55,159 bases of DNA from Eubacteriales bacterium (GTDB lineage Bacteria; Bacillota; Clostridia; Tissierellales; Dethiosulfatibacteraceae), in assembly GCA_030694905.1 (NCBI GenBank), contig JAUYTY010000176.1, positions 1 to 55,159 of the forward strand. Reading direction: 5' to 3'. A program made the translations under genes and the position numbers. The notes beneath the pieces were generated by a model, which worked only from the letters and a program-made list of their open reading frames with translations, was not told where the DNA came from and ran no database searches. Of the stretch, positions 7,636 to 17,113 are shown piece after piece (the stretch's first letter is position 1; each line of letters begins with the position of its first letter).

Positions 7636-9240
7636 ATGAAATCGAATGCCAGAATAGCTGAAGTCATCGACCAACTAGCTTCAGAAAGACTAGACCTTTT
7701 AAAAGAAGTAGGAATTAAAATATGGAAATATGCGGAACTAAGTCGACAAGAATACCGTTCGGCGAAATATCTTTCAGATAAACTGGAATCAATGGACTTT
7801 CAGGTAAAAAGAGGTGTAGGTGGTTATCCCACCAGCTTTGTGGCGCAATGGAAAAATGGCGTTGAATCAGGACCAGTAATTGGACTATTGTGTGAATATG
7901 ATGCTTTACCCAGTCTATCTACAGAGAAAAAGGGTGACCCAGGTCATGGTTGCGGACACAATCTGTTTGCTGCGGGAGCCATCACAACAGCCGGCATAAT
8001 CAAGGCATACTTGGAAGAAACGGGAATCAATGCAACAATAAAGGTGTTCGGAACCCCCTCGGAAGAAAGCTATGGAAGCAAACCCTTTATGGTCAAACAA
8101 GGAATCTTTGATGGTGTTGATTTTTTCATGGGGTTTCATCCGTTGGAGTTCAATGGCGTGCTGTACGCCACCCACAATGCAATCATAGGAAAGAAGTATC
8201 GGTTTTTTGGCAAGACATCCCATGCGGGTGCAGAGCCTGAATTGGGCATAAGTGCTTTGGACGCCGTAGAGATAATGAATGTTGCGGCAAACTACTTGCG
8301 GGAACATATCACACAGGATGCGAGAATACACTATATCATCACACATGGTGGCGAAGCGGCAAATATTGTCCCTGATTTTGCAGAAAGTCATTATATAGCA
8401 AGAGCCCAGGATTTGAATAATCTAAAGCAGATCAGCAATAAAATAGACAATGCGGCTAAAGGTGCTGCTCTGGCTACCGGGTGCACCTATGAAATCGAAT
8501 ATATAGAGTCCTTTGCCAACACCGTATTGAATAGACCCTATGCGGAAATTGCCCAGAGCTACATACAGCATTTCGGACCGCCAAATTATTCACAAGAAGA
8601 TCAAGACTCGGTTTCGGAATTTGGAAAGAGAGAAGGTATTTTGATGAACATAGAAGAACTCCCTGACAAACAGGGATTTTACGGGGCATCCACAGATGAG
8701 GGTGATGTCTCATGGGTGGCTCCGTGGATAAGAATTTGCATGGCTATCTATGCGGATGGCACCCCGGGACATTCCGTAGAGGTTACCAGACAGTCCAATA
8801 TGCCGACAGCTCACAAAGGCATGCTTCATAATATCAAGGTGTGTTCCTCTGTAATAGCTCACTTGCTTGAGAATCAAAAGGATCTTGAACAGGTAAAGGA
8901 ATACCACAAGAATGCCATGGCAAAAAGAACCTACGACAGGACGTTCAACCCATATCCCAAACCTTCGTTTTTTCCTAACGCACCTGGATTTGCGGTTGAC
9001 GACTCAGGCAATCTTACATTGAAGCCAGAGATCCATCCATTCCTGGAGGGACTGGAAAGCTTCAGCATTTTCTTATATAGAGAAGATAAATTGATTGGAC
9101 AAGGGCACAAGAAAGACGTAACCCAATCGAAACTGAATTTTGAGATTGCAGAGGATTTGTTGCCTGAAGAAGTGTTGACGATAAAATACAATTTGTCCGA
9201 TAGGGATAGTCAAACCTTGCTGGGATACTTTAAGATTTAG
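7636..9240 (+). CDS. M20-family amidohydrolase (AbgB-like) with C-terminal extension
   Basis: 534 residues from the ATG at 7636, which has GGAGG 5 nt upstream; an earlier in-frame ATG at 7624 overlaps that site. The N-terminal two thirds carry the metal-dependent amidohydrolase motifs of the AbgB/M20D group: GLLCEYDALP, HGCGHNLFAAGA, the PSEES acid pair, and the dimerisation-domain motif GKTSHAGAEPE. Relatives hydrolyse p-aminobenzoyl-glutamate or other N-acyl amino acids. Family members are usually 430-490 residues; here roughly 75 residues after the catalytic domain (from about VDDSGNLTLKPEIHPF) form an extra beta-rich segment I do not recognise. A single gene with its own TATAAT just upstream. 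Substrate unknown. Confidence 0.85.
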   Translation: MKSNARIAEVIDQLASERLDLLKEVGIKIWKYAELSRQEYRSAKYLSDKLESMDFQVKRGVGGYPTSFVAQWKNGVESGPVIGLLCEYDALPSLSTEKKGDPGHGCGHNLFAAGAITTAGIIKAYLEETGINATIKVFGTPSEESYGSKPFMVKQGIFDGVDFFMGFHPLEFNGVLYATHNAIIGKKYRFFGKTSHAGAEPELGISALDAVEIMNVAANYLREHITQDARIHYIITHGGEAANIVPDFAESHYIARAQDLNNLKQISNKIDNAAKGAALATGCTYEIEYIESFANTVLNRPYAEIAQSYIQHFGPPNYSQEDQDSVSEFGKREGILMNIEELPDKQGFYGASTDEGDVSWVAPWIRICMAIYADGTPGHSVEVTRQSNMPTAHKGMLHNIKVCSSVIAHLLENQKDLEQVKEYHKNAMAKRTYDRTFNPYPKPSFFPNAPGFAVDDSGNLTLKPEIHPFLEGLESFSIFLYREDKLIGQGHKKDVTQSKLNFEIAEDLLPEEVLTIKYNLSDRDSQTLLGYFKI

Positions 9241-9335
9241 CCGCCAATGGTTTCACCAATCCAATAATAAAGTAGAAGTTTTATTCGTTAATTAGTATAA
9301 TATGAGTAACAACACAAACGGAGAAGATCACGATT

Positions 9336-10865
9336 ATGCTGAAAAAACTATTCATCCCAAGAACCATGCTGCTTCTCGTTCCAGTGCTTATGCAACTGGC
9401 TATATTTGTCGTTCTGGTCCTGAGATTCAATGAATTTTTCGGGTACTTTTACGTTGCGAGCATTACACTCAGTATAGTTGTTGTGGTTATGATACTCAAT
9501 AGCAGGAGCAATCCAGCTTATAAGATCGCATGGATCATTCCAATTATGCTGTTTCCGATTTTTGGCGGCGTTTTTTACCTCTTGATTGGAAGAAATAAGC
9601 TCAGCAATAGAAACATAAAAAGAATGAAGTTAATTGAGATCAAATCCAAGGAAGTGCTGGAGACACATCATCATGTCCTGGAGAAAATAAGAAAAATCAG
9701 AAGAGGCGCTGCCTTACAGGCTAGTTACATACAGAATTATGCCTATTACCCGCCTTATGAGGATACATATACAGAATACCTGCATATAGGCGAGATTAAA
9801 TTCCAACGACTAAAAGAAGAATTGGAGAAAGCGAAACATTTTATATTTCTGGAATACTACATTATAGAAGAAGGCAAGATGTGGAACAGCATATTGGATA
9901 TCTTGAAACTAAAAGTCGCGGAAGGCGTGGAGGTGAGAATCATCTATGACGATGTCGGATGTATTTTCACATTACCGAGGGACTATCATCTCAGACTTGA
10001 GGAAATGGGCATACAGTGCTGTGTGTTCAATCCGTTGGAGCCTATACTGTCATTGAAGGGAAATACGAGAGACCATAGAAAGATAGCCGTCATAGATGGT
10101 CATACAGGATTTACAGGGGGAATCAACCTAGCCGATGAATACATAAATGAGATCGACAAGTACGGACATTGGAAGGATTCATCCATCATGGTCAAAGGAA
10201 AGGCAGTCTGGAATCTGACTGTCATGTTTCTGTCCATGTGGCATTATCTTAGAGGTATAGATGAGGATTTCAACGAATTCAGAAACTACACACATAATGA
10301 CAACGGACTGGGATCAGCTGGATTTGTACAACCTTTTGCCGATAGCCCACTTGACAATGAATCTGTAGGTCAAACAATCTATTTGAATCTGATCAGCAAA
10401 GCCAGCAAAAGCATTTACATCACAACACCCTATCTCATCATTGATTATGAAATGATCAACGCATTGACAACAGCTGCAAAAAACGGTGTGGATGTGAGAA
10501 TCATCACACCCCATCACGGTGACAGGTGGTATGTCCATTCGGTCACACGTTCGTATTATAGGCAACTCCTCGAAGCAAGCGTTAAAATATATGAGTATAC
10601 GCCAGGCTTTATCCACTCAAAAACATTCATTGTAGATGATGACTATGGGGTGGTTGGAACCATCAATATGGATTATAGAAGCCTCTATCTTCACTTTGAG
10701 TGCGGGGTGTGGCTGTTCAAGACAGAGAGCGTGGTCCAAATGAAGGATGATTTTATTGACACCTTGGCGATGTGCGAACAAATCACATTGCAGCAAGCCA
10801 GCAGTCTTCCGTGGTATAGAGTCATGGGACGGCTAATGCTGAGGATATTCGCACCGTTGCTGTGA
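9336..10865 (+). CDS. cls: cardiolipin synthase
   Basis: A 509-residue membrane enzyme of the phospholipase D superfamily. Two N-terminal transmembrane helices (about residues 8-30 and 38-58), then two HKD motifs: HRKIAVIDG with the GFTGG stretch in the middle, and HSKTFIVDD with GTINMD near the C-terminus. It transfers a phosphatidyl group between two phosphatidylglycerols to make cardiolipin at the cytoplasmic membrane. Length and motif order are standard for bacterial ClsA-type enzymes. GGAGAAG precedes the ATG by about 11 nt, a slightly long spacing. It converges on the sigma-54 activator gene with no obvious strong terminator between them. Confidence 0.94.
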   Translation: MLKKLFIPRTMLLLVPVLMQLAIFVVLVLRFNEFFGYFYVASITLSIVVVVMILNSRSNPAYKIAWIIPIMLFPIFGGVFYLLIGRNKLSNRNIKRMKLIEIKSKEVLETHHHVLEKIRKIRRGAALQASYIQNYAYYPPYEDTYTEYLHIGEIKFQRLKEELEKAKHFIFLEYYIIEEGKMWNSILDILKLKVAEGVEVRIIYDDVGCIFTLPRDYHLRLEEMGIQCCVFNPLEPILSLKGNTRDHRKIAVIDGHTGFTGGINLADEYINEIDKYGHWKDSSIMVKGKAVWNLTVMFLSMWHYLRGIDEDFNEFRNYTHNDNGLGSAGFVQPFADSPLDNESVGQTIYLNLISKASKSIYITTPYLIIDYEMINALTTAAKNGVDVRIITPHHGDRWYVHSVTRSYYRQLLEASVKIYEYTPGFIHSKTFIVDDDYGVVGTINMDYRSLYLHFECGVWLFKTESVVQMKDDFIDTLAMCEQITLQQASSLPWYRVMGRLMLRIFAPLL

Positions 10866-10910
10866 AAATATAATTGGATTGAGTTCCTTTGACTGAAGAA
10901 TTTGAAATAT

Positions 10911-13007
10911 TTAAACATTATTCAAATAATGTAAAAAATCATTACCTTTATCAGACAGAATTGTCCCTTGTTTTGTTATGCCAATTTCAACTAATCCATG
11001 TGAATTCAAGTGTTTCATGATAGTCCTCAATTTACTGTAGGTTATTTCTATATCAAAACTTTTTAAAATATTTAACATATTGTTTCTACCAAGTTTTACG
11101 ACGCTATCATTATTGCCTGACAACAACGTAAGTATCTTGTTGATATGATCTATATCAAAATACTCTTTTAGTTGATATAGTACTTTTTTATGACTGCTCT
11201 GCAAGCCTAATAAGTTTGTTTGGTTGCTTGTTCTAATATCATATGGTAATGAATCTATTTCAATAACACCCGATTTTGACATTAAAGTTGTGTATTCTAT
11301 CATGTTTGCCAATTCTCTGAAATTGCCGTTCCATGAGTAATTTTCTAAACAATTCAGAGCGTCGATGGAAAATACTTTGTCAGAAGATTTTTTGCTTAAC
11401 AGTACTCTAATCAGTTTTTTTATACTTTCTTTTCTTTCTCTCAAAGGAGGTATGTTGATTATAAATACATTAATTCTATAGTACAAATCTTCTCTGAATT
11501 TACCTTCCTTGATTAATTTTTTCAAATCTTTATTGGTAGCTGCTATAACCCTAACATCGACCGGTATAATCTTAGTATCTCCTAATCTCATAATTTCTTT
11601 TTCTTCTAGAACTCTCAGCAATCTTGTTTGAAGGCTTAGTGAAGAATCACCTATCTCATCAAGGAAGATAGTTCCCTTATGAGCTAATTCGAACAATCCT
11701 TTTTTTCCACTCCTTTTGGCCCCTGTGAAAGCACCTTCTTCATATCCAAAAAGCTCACTTTCTATCAAATTTTCAGGCAGAGCTGCAAAATTAACAGCCA
11801 CAAAAGGTTTATCTGATCTATCCGAGTAATTATGAATAGATTGAGCCATTAATTCTTTTCCTGTTCCACTCTCCCCTGTTATTAAAACAGTTGATTTGGT
11901 CTTGGCAAAGATTTTAGCATCATCAATCAGACTATTCATAATTTTATGCTCGGTGATAAAATCATTGAATGAATGGCGGGCAAAATATCCCCTAGTATCT
12001 TGATATAGCAATTTCCTGACTTGCTCCTCTTTTTTTTCAATATCCTTTGTTTCACCAAGCTTAAAGAAACCAATTTCTGAACCGACATTTTTGTAAGAGA
12101 TATACGAAACATAAATGTTGCGATTGTTAATTCTGATAATAGTATTAGAATCTAATAATTTGCCTTCAGAGTTGTATAATGACGAGACGTCTATAACCGA
12201 TTGTATTTTTTGGTTAAGGAGGTTGTTTTTTTTGCGGTTTAAAAGTTTTTCAGCAACTAGATTCATTTCTGTAATTTCAAAATTAGAATTTATAGCTATA
12301 ATTCCTTCATCGATTTCATTTATAATTGAATGAAAAGTATTTTTTAACATGTTTGATTCCAAAAGTTGAATACTAAGCTGCTTATACGTATTCACTAGAA
12401 TTTCCTTTTGTTTCTTATAATACTTATCTAAATATTCTGCCCTAAAATCATAATATTTAAGAATTTTTGTAAAACTATCAACTGATAGAGACCTTAATCC
12501 TATGTCTATTTTGTTAGAAATATGAACTGGACAGTAATCTAACATGCCGGGAGAAATAGCAGTGTCTATGTGATCACTCACATCATTCTTACAGTTTTCC
12601 CAATATGGTATGTAATTTATGTGATCGATTCCCAAGTTCTTTAAAGTTTTAATTGTCTCATATGCGGTTGATTCTGTTTTGTTAACAACCAAGACTTCAG
12701 TGTTGTTGCTTAACAGAAACAATTTATCAAAACATTCAGGTTCAAAGACATCCAAAGATGCTAATATGATTTTTTCTTTATCAAAGTATTGGCTTATCAG
12801 ATTATAGGATTGTTCACCCATTGCCATAATCAAATCTGGAGGGTTTTTTAAGGTTGATATTAAATCTTCTATACTGTAATCATAAAAAATATGCTCTTTA
12901 ATGCGAACCTGTTCACCAAAAACCTCAGAAAGAGTATTTCTTAAATTAACAGCGTGTTTTCTTGTTAATGAGACAATTAAAAGACTTTTTTTAGTTGAAT
13001 CTTTCAT
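10911..13007 (-). CDS. sigma-54-dependent transcriptional activator, PrpR-like sensor, PAS, AAA+
   Basis: 698 residues from ATG 13007, with GAGGTG 4 nt upstream. Domains in order: an N-terminal region (1-200) of repeating Rossmann-like strands and helices resembling PrpR-type sensory domains; a PAS domain (about 222-320); an AAA+ domain (about 350-575) with Walker A GESGTGKE, the sigma-54-contacting loop EGAFTGAKR and Walker [10 protein letters not shown]. The C-terminus (about 600-698) lacks the usual Fis helix-turn-helix and instead looks like a winged helix ([16 protein letters not shown]). It hydrolyses ATP to open promoters held by sigma-54 polymerase. Its location, divergent from two sigma-54 promoters, strongly suggests that it controls the neighbouring catabolic cluster in response to a small ligand. 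Confidence 0.9.
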   Translation of the reverse strand: MKDSTKKSLLIVSLTRKHAVNLRNTLSEVFGEQVRIKEHIFYDYSIEDLISTLKNPPDLIMAMGEQSYNLISQYFDKEKIILASLDVFEPECFDKLFLLSNNTEVLVVNKTESTAYETIKTLKNLGIDHINYIPYWENCKNDVSDHIDTAISPGMLDYCPVHISNKIDIGLRSLSVDSFTKILKYYDFRAEYLDKYYKKQKEILVNTYKQLSIQLLESNMLKNTFHSIINEIDEGIIAINSNFEITEMNLVAEKLLNRKKNNLLNQKIQSVIDVSSLYNSEGKLLDSNTIIRINNRNIYVSYISYKNVGSEIGFFKLGETKDIEKKEEQVRKLLYQDTRGYFARHSFNDFITEHKIMNSLIDDAKIFAKTKSTVLITGESGTGKELMAQSIHNYSDRSDKPFVAVNFAALPENLIESELFGYEEGAFTGAKRSGKKGLFELAHKGTIFLDEIGDSSLSLQTRLLRVLEEKEIMRLGDTKIIPVDVRVIAATNKDLKKLIKEGKFREDLYYRINVFIINIPPLRERKESIKKLIRVLLSKKSSDKVFSIDALNCLENYSWNGNFRELANMIEYTTLMSKSGVIEIDSLPYDIRTSNQTNLLGLQSSHKKVLYQLKEYFDIDHINKILTLLSGNNDSVVKLGRNNMLNILKSFDIEITYSKLRTIMKHLNSHGLVEIGITKQGTILSDKGNDFLHYLNNV

Positions 13008-13138
13008 AGCCACCTCGCACATAATATTGATATAATAATACAGTTAAAAAAAATAAAAATCAACACAAAAAGTGTATTAATTAGTATCATGCCATAAAAT
13101 AGACAGGACAATATTATAGCCTATAAAGGCTGCTTAAA

Positions 13139-13154
13139 TGGCATAAGAATTGCA
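13139..13154 (+). promoter_or_regulatory. sigma-54 (-24/-12) promoter, SDR gene
   Basis: TGGCATAAGAATTGCA has the invariant GG and GC with exactly 10 nt between them. It lies 80 nt before the SDR start and faces away from the sigma-54 activator gene. A TAGTATCA octamer at 13082-13089 lies 49 nt before the -24 box and recurs upstream of the second sigma-54 promoter. Confidence 0.82.
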
Positions 13155-13234
13155 TATGCTAATACATCTGAAATTATAATCTGAGGCAATACATTAACTA
13201 TGGAATATAAAATTTAACAGTGAGGTTTAGAGAC

Positions 13235-13978
13235 ATGAGATTTAATGACAAGGTAGTTGTGATCACGGGTGCCTGTGGAGAAATAGGCAAATGTATAGTA
13301 GAATCATTTATGAATGAAGGCGCATTAGTTGTAGCTTGCGATATAAACGAACGAGCTTTGCAAGCGATAAATGACAATAAAGATTTCAATGACAAAATAG
13401 TAATCACAGAGAAAGTTGATATAACAAATGAGAAAGAAGTTGTACTGACAATAGAAAAAATTACAAGAGACTTTGGACGTATAGATATATTGGTGAATAA
13501 TGCTGGCATTGTAAGAGATAGGGTTATTACAGAAATGACGGAAAAAGAATGGGATGATGTGTTGGATGTTAACCTGAAGGGCGCGTTCTTTTTCTGCAAA
13601 CATGTTGCGAGACAAATGCTCATCGACGGAAAAGGTAAAATCGTCAACATATCTTCAAGGGCATACCTAGGTAATCCGGGACAAGCCAATTACTCATCAT
13701 CAAAGGCGGGATTGATTGGATTGACAAAATCCCTGGCTAAAGAACTAGGACCAGCTGGAATAAATGTCAATGCAATCGCACCGGGACTTATCGAGACGGA
13801 TATGATAATATCTCATCCTAAATATGAAAAGATAAAAAACATTCATATCAAACTCTCACCACTTAAGAGGCTGGGAAAAGTCACTGATGTAAGAGATGCT
13901 GTCTTGTTTATGTCTTCAGAGGAATCATCCTACATAACAGGTGAAATTTTACATGTAACAGGAGGAAGAATGGGTTAG
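13235..13978 (+). CDS. SDR oxidoreductase (FabG / acetoacetyl-CoA reductase-like)
   Basis: 247 residues from ATG 13235; a GTG at 13220 is an alternative, but it coincides with the best ribosome binding sequence (GTGAGG). Motifs: TGACGEIGK in the nucleotide fold (the usual third Gly position intact), NNAG, Ser in NISSRAY and YSSSKAG, ending EILHVTGG. The reaction would be NAD(P)-linked interconversion of a hydroxy and a keto group. Asp following strand 2 (VACDINE) favours NAD. First gene of the sigma-54-controlled cluster. Together with two 3-hydroxyacyl-CoA dehydrogenase-type genes, this gives three dehydrogenases, so each probably handles a different intermediate or stereoisomer. Confidence 0.86.
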   Translation: MRFNDKVVVITGACGEIGKCIVESFMNEGALVVACDINERALQAINDNKDFNDKIVITEKVDITNEKEVVLTIEKITRDFGRIDILVNNAGIVRDRVITEMTEKEWDDVLDVNLKGAFFFCKHVARQMLIDGKGKIVNISSRAYLGNPGQANYSSSKAGLIGLTKSLAKELGPAGINVNAIAPGLIETDMIISHPKYEKIKNIHIKLSPLKRLGKVTDVRDAVLFMSSEESSYITGEILHVTGGRMG

Positions 13979-14139
13979 AAAAATTATGTTCAAACCATAA
14001 TACGATTGATATATTAATAAAGTCGGAAAAATTCTAAAAACGACCCAATAAACATACTAAATATATTTTGGTATATGTGTAGTATCAAGAAACAGTTGAA
14101 AATAGTAAAACTTGAAATGATGAGGTGATTTAATCAAGA

Positions 14140-14155
14140 TGGCATGATAATTGCT
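14140..14155 (+). promoter_or_regulatory. second sigma-54 promoter, hbd-tct operon
   Basis: TGGCATGATAATTGCT keeps GG-N10-GC and begins with the same TGGCAT as the first site. It is 44 nt before the GTG start of the next gene. TAGTATCA occurs at 14090-14097, 42 nt before the box. Confidence 0.8.
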
Positions 14156-14199
14156 ATAATAAATATGAACACTTAAATATGACATAAGAGGTGGTTGGT

Positions 14200-15048
14200 G
14201 TGAAAGATAAAGAAATTGCTGTAATAGGGTCAGGGACCATGGGGATGGCAATAGCCCAATTGATCTTATTCAAAGGATACAGAGTAATCACATTGACTAT
14301 TGAGCCAATTGAAACAGGTTCAAAAAAAATGGAAGAACTACTGAATGCGTCGGTGAATAAAAACAAAATCACAACTAGTGAAAAGGATATGTATTTTGCT
14401 CAATACCGGATTACAAATGATCCGGAAAAATTGTCCGAATGTTATATGGCTATTGAAGCGATTGTTGAAGATCTTGATGAAAAAATCAAGTGTTTTCAAA
14501 TGTTGGACAAGATATGCAAAGACGAAACCATAATTTGCACCAATACTTCCTCGTTATCGGTCACCAAATTAGCCTCAATAACAAATAGAGCAGACAAGAT
14601 AATAGGATTACATTTTTTCAATCCTGTAATATCCACAAAAATGGTGGAAATAGTTACAGGCCTGAGAGTATCTGAAGAAACAATATTGGAATGTATTGAG
14701 TTTGTAAAATCTTTAGATAGAGAATTTATAGTCGTTCAAGACACCCCAGGATTTTTGGTCAATTACCTGCAATATGCATTTCGACTAAATGCGATAAGAA
14801 TGGTTGAAAGAGGAATAGCAAAGCCTTCTGATATTGACAAGGCAGCAAAACTGGCATTGGGACATCCTATGGGACCTTTTGAATTACAGGATATGGTTGG
14901 ATTGGATATCACCTATAATGCAGTCTCATCAATATTTGAAGAGACAAAAGATTTGACTTTTGCTCCTCCTGTTTTGCTGAAAAGGATGGTTGAAGCCGGA
15001 TACCTAGGGAAAAAATCCGGTAGAGGGTTTTATGATTACTCGAAATGA
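14200..15048 (+). CDS. 3-hydroxybutyryl-CoA dehydrogenase-like protein
   Basis: 282 residues from GTG 14200, with AAGAGGTGG 5 nt upstream; the length equals clostridial Hbd. Motifs: IGSGTMGMAIAQ (nucleotide fold), NTSSLSVT (catalytic-site Ser), HFFNPV with the catalytic His, MVEIV with its Glu partner, PGFLVNYLQ, and the C-terminal GRGFYDYSK. It should oxidise (S)-3-hydroxybutyryl-CoA or a similar thioester to the keto form. Odd: the acidic residue that normally ends strand 2 and binds the NAD ribose (RDI in Hbd) is replaced by Thr (VITLTIE), so cofactor use may differ. Followed after 15 nt by tctB, hence same operon. Confidence 0.88.
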   Translation: MKDKEIAVIGSGTMGMAIAQLILFKGYRVITLTIEPIETGSKKMEELLNASVNKNKITTSEKDMYFAQYRITNDPEKLSECYMAIEAIVEDLDEKIKCFQMLDKICKDETIICTNTSSLSVTKLASITNRADKIIGLHFFNPVISTKMVEIVTGLRVSEETILECIEFVKSLDREFIVVQDTPGFLVNYLQYAFRLNAIRMVERGIAKPSDIDKAAKLALGHPMGPFELQDMVGLDITYNAVSSIFEETKDLTFAPPVLLKRMVEAGYLGKKSGRGFYDYSK

Positions 15049-15063
15049 AAGGAGTTTTTTATT

Positions 15064-15522
15064 ATGAAAATTAAAGAAAGCAAAGCTGAAATTTTTATCG
15101 GATTATTTTTATTCATATTTGCATTATTACTATTGTTTTATATTATCCCGACACAGATTCGCTTCGTTCCAAGTGCTACTACATCACCCAGGCTGATGCC
15201 AAGATTTGTAGCGATAATAATTGGCGTTTTATCATTAACAATGATGTTTTTCGGGTACTTGAAAAGAAACCGCTTAAACCAGAAAGAGTTTTCAATCAGC
15301 CAAAAGGAAGCTAAATTAGTGATTCTGACGCTGATTGTAATAGCAATCTATACAATGGCAGTTAAATATATCAGATATATACCGACAACAATCATATCTC
15401 TGGCATTTTTAATGTGGGCATTTGGACAAAAGAGCAAGATTAAGCTTGTTTTGATATCAACAGCAGTACCCATCGTTATATATGTGTTTTTCACGAATTT
15501 CCTGAAAATTCGCTTACCTTAA
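15064..15522 (+). CDS. tctB: tripartite tricarboxylate transporter small membrane subunit TctB
   Basis: A 152-residue protein with four hydrophobic helices and the family pattern of a first helix followed by PTQIRFVPSAT, a stretch of polar residues (about 76-92), and two more helices. Preceded by AAAGGAG. It is the small integral subunit that pairs with TctA in secondary, binding-protein-dependent uptake of carboxylates. The 18-nt gap to tctA shows co-transcription. Identified as much by context as by sequence, since TctB proteins are poorly conserved. Confidence 0.85.
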   Translation: MKIKESKAEIFIGLFLFIFALLLLFYIIPTQIRFVPSATTSPRLMPRFVAIIIGVLSLTMMFFGYLKRNRLNQKEFSISQKEAKLVILTLIVIAIYTMAVKYIRYIPTTIISLAFLMWAFGQKSKIKLVLISTAVPIVIYVFFTNFLKIRLP

Positions 15523-15540
15523 TCAAAAGGAGAGATTGAT

Positions 15541-17067
15541 ATGATTGAATTATTGTTAGACGGTTTTGTAAATGTATTAGTGCCAGGCAATTTTATCTAC
15601 TTGTTAGGTGGCCTTATTTTAGGTGTCGTTATGGGTGCAATACCTGGGTTGACGGCAACGATGGCCATAGCTTTAATTATTCCCTTAACCTTCACCATTT
15701 CTCCAACGCAGTCTCTTATTATGTTGCTTGGAGCTTACAATGGTGGGATTTTTGGAGGCAGCATATCTGCAATTTTATTAGCTACTCCAGGAACACCTTC
15801 AGCTGCAGCTACAGTTGCCGATGGTTTTAAGCTGGCGCAAAAAGGACAAGCCGGTAAAGCCATAAAAACTGCACTTATCAGTTCTGTATTCGGAGGATTA
15901 TTCAGTTCAATTGTCCTTATATTGGTTGCAGAGCCAATCGCTAGATATGCATTAAAATTTGGTCCAGGTGAATTCACAATTATAATGTTGTTCTCTTTAA
16001 CAATAATAGCTTCAGCATCTGGGAAATCAATGATAAAAGGATTGATAGGGGGATGCTTGGGACTGCTGTTCGGGTTTGTTGGGATGGATCCTGTTTATTC
16101 GATACCTAGATTCACATTTGGGAATGTTAATTTATCCAGTGGAATAAATCTGGTAGTAATGTTGATTGGATCACTTGCGGTAGCAGAAATTTTGATACAG
16201 ATAGAATCTGTGGCCAGAGGCAGGACAAATGCTCATTTACCGCCTCCAATGACCAAAGATGATGACAGATTGACATTCAAAGAATTCAAGACATTATTGA
16301 AAACCTTAGTGCGTTCCTCCGCATTGGGCTGTGCGATTGGAGCTCTCCCAGGATTGGGACCAACACTGGCCAGCTATGTTGGATATGATATGGCTAAAAG
16401 AAACTCTAAAAACCCTCAAAAATTTGGCGAGGGGGCGATAGAAGGGGTAGCGGCGGCAGAGGCAGCCAATAATGCAGTTTGTGGCGCCAATCTAATCCCA
16501 TTGTTGTCGTTAGGAGTTCCAGGAGATACGGTGGCAGCAATGCTGATAGGGGCGTTTCTGATTCAAGGCCTGACACCGGGACCGCTGATTTTCAGGGAAG
16601 CACCGGAGTTAGTATATAACATATATTCAGGTTTGATAATATCAAATATACTGCTATTTGCGTTTGTCATGCTCACATACAAATTTTTTACAAATATTGG
16701 CAAATTGGAAACTACTGTTATATTTCCTGTTGTATGTATGTTTTGCATAGTAGGTGTCTATGCATTTAATCAAAGTTTATTTGATGTTTGGATCATGTTG
16801 TTCTTTGCTGTTTTAGGTTACATCTTGATGAAGTTCAATTTTCCACCCGCTACCATGATGATTGGTTTTATCTTAGCGCCATTATTCGAAACCAATTTCA
16901 GATTAGCATTGTTAATCTCAAACAACAGTTACGCGATATTTTTTAAATCTCCAATCACCTGGTTTTTCTGGGGAGCAACTTTGCTTTCAATAGTTACTAT
17001 AGCCAGAGGAAAAATCAAAGATGTCTTAGCGGAGAGAGCAATAGATAAAGAATTAAATAACATCTAA
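15541..17067 (+). CDS. tctA: tripartite tricarboxylate transporter large permease TctA
   Basis: A 508-residue membrane protein with about 11-12 transmembrane segments. Family motifs are clear: GAIPGLTATMAIALIIP near the N-terminus, YNGGIFGGSISAILL, and in the second half GALPGLGPTLASY, EAANNAVCGANLIPLL and GVPGDTVAAMLIGA. These two pseudo-repeats are the signature of TctA/DUF112 permeases. It drives ion-coupled import of the substrate delivered by TctC. Standard length; AAAGGAGAG upstream. The substrate cannot be read from the sequence, but neighbouring genes suggest a 3-hydroxy- or 3-keto-acid. Confidence 0.95.
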   Translation: MIELLLDGFVNVLVPGNFIYLLGGLILGVVMGAIPGLTATMAIALIIPLTFTISPTQSLIMLLGAYNGGIFGGSISAILLATPGTPSAAATVADGFKLAQKGQAGKAIKTALISSVFGGLFSSIVLILVAEPIARYALKFGPGEFTIIMLFSLTIIASASGKSMIKGLIGGCLGLLFGFVGMDPVYSIPRFTFGNVNLSSGINLVVMLIGSLAVAEILIQIESVARGRTNAHLPPPMTKDDDRLTFKEFKTLLKTLVRSSALGCAIGALPGLGPTLASYVGYDMAKRNSKNPQKFGEGAIEGVAAAEAANNAVCGANLIPLLSLGVPGDTVAAMLIGAFLIQGLTPGPLIFREAPELVYNIYSGLIISNILLFAFVMLTYKFFTNIGKLETTVIFPVVCMFCIVGVYAFNQSLFDVWIMLFFAVLGYILMKFNFPPATMMIGFILAPLFETNFRLALLISNNSYAIFFKSPITWFFWGATLLSIVTIARGKIKDVLAERAIDKELNNI

Positions 17068-17113
17068 TCTAACGATTCTTATTAAGAATTGTTAAAATAA
17101 AAGGAGGAAGGTC

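Noticed and set aside
7915-8391. Minus-strand frame of 158 codons opposite the M20 gene
   Set aside because: Antisense shadow of a clear amidohydrolase; Cys-rich random-looking sequence.
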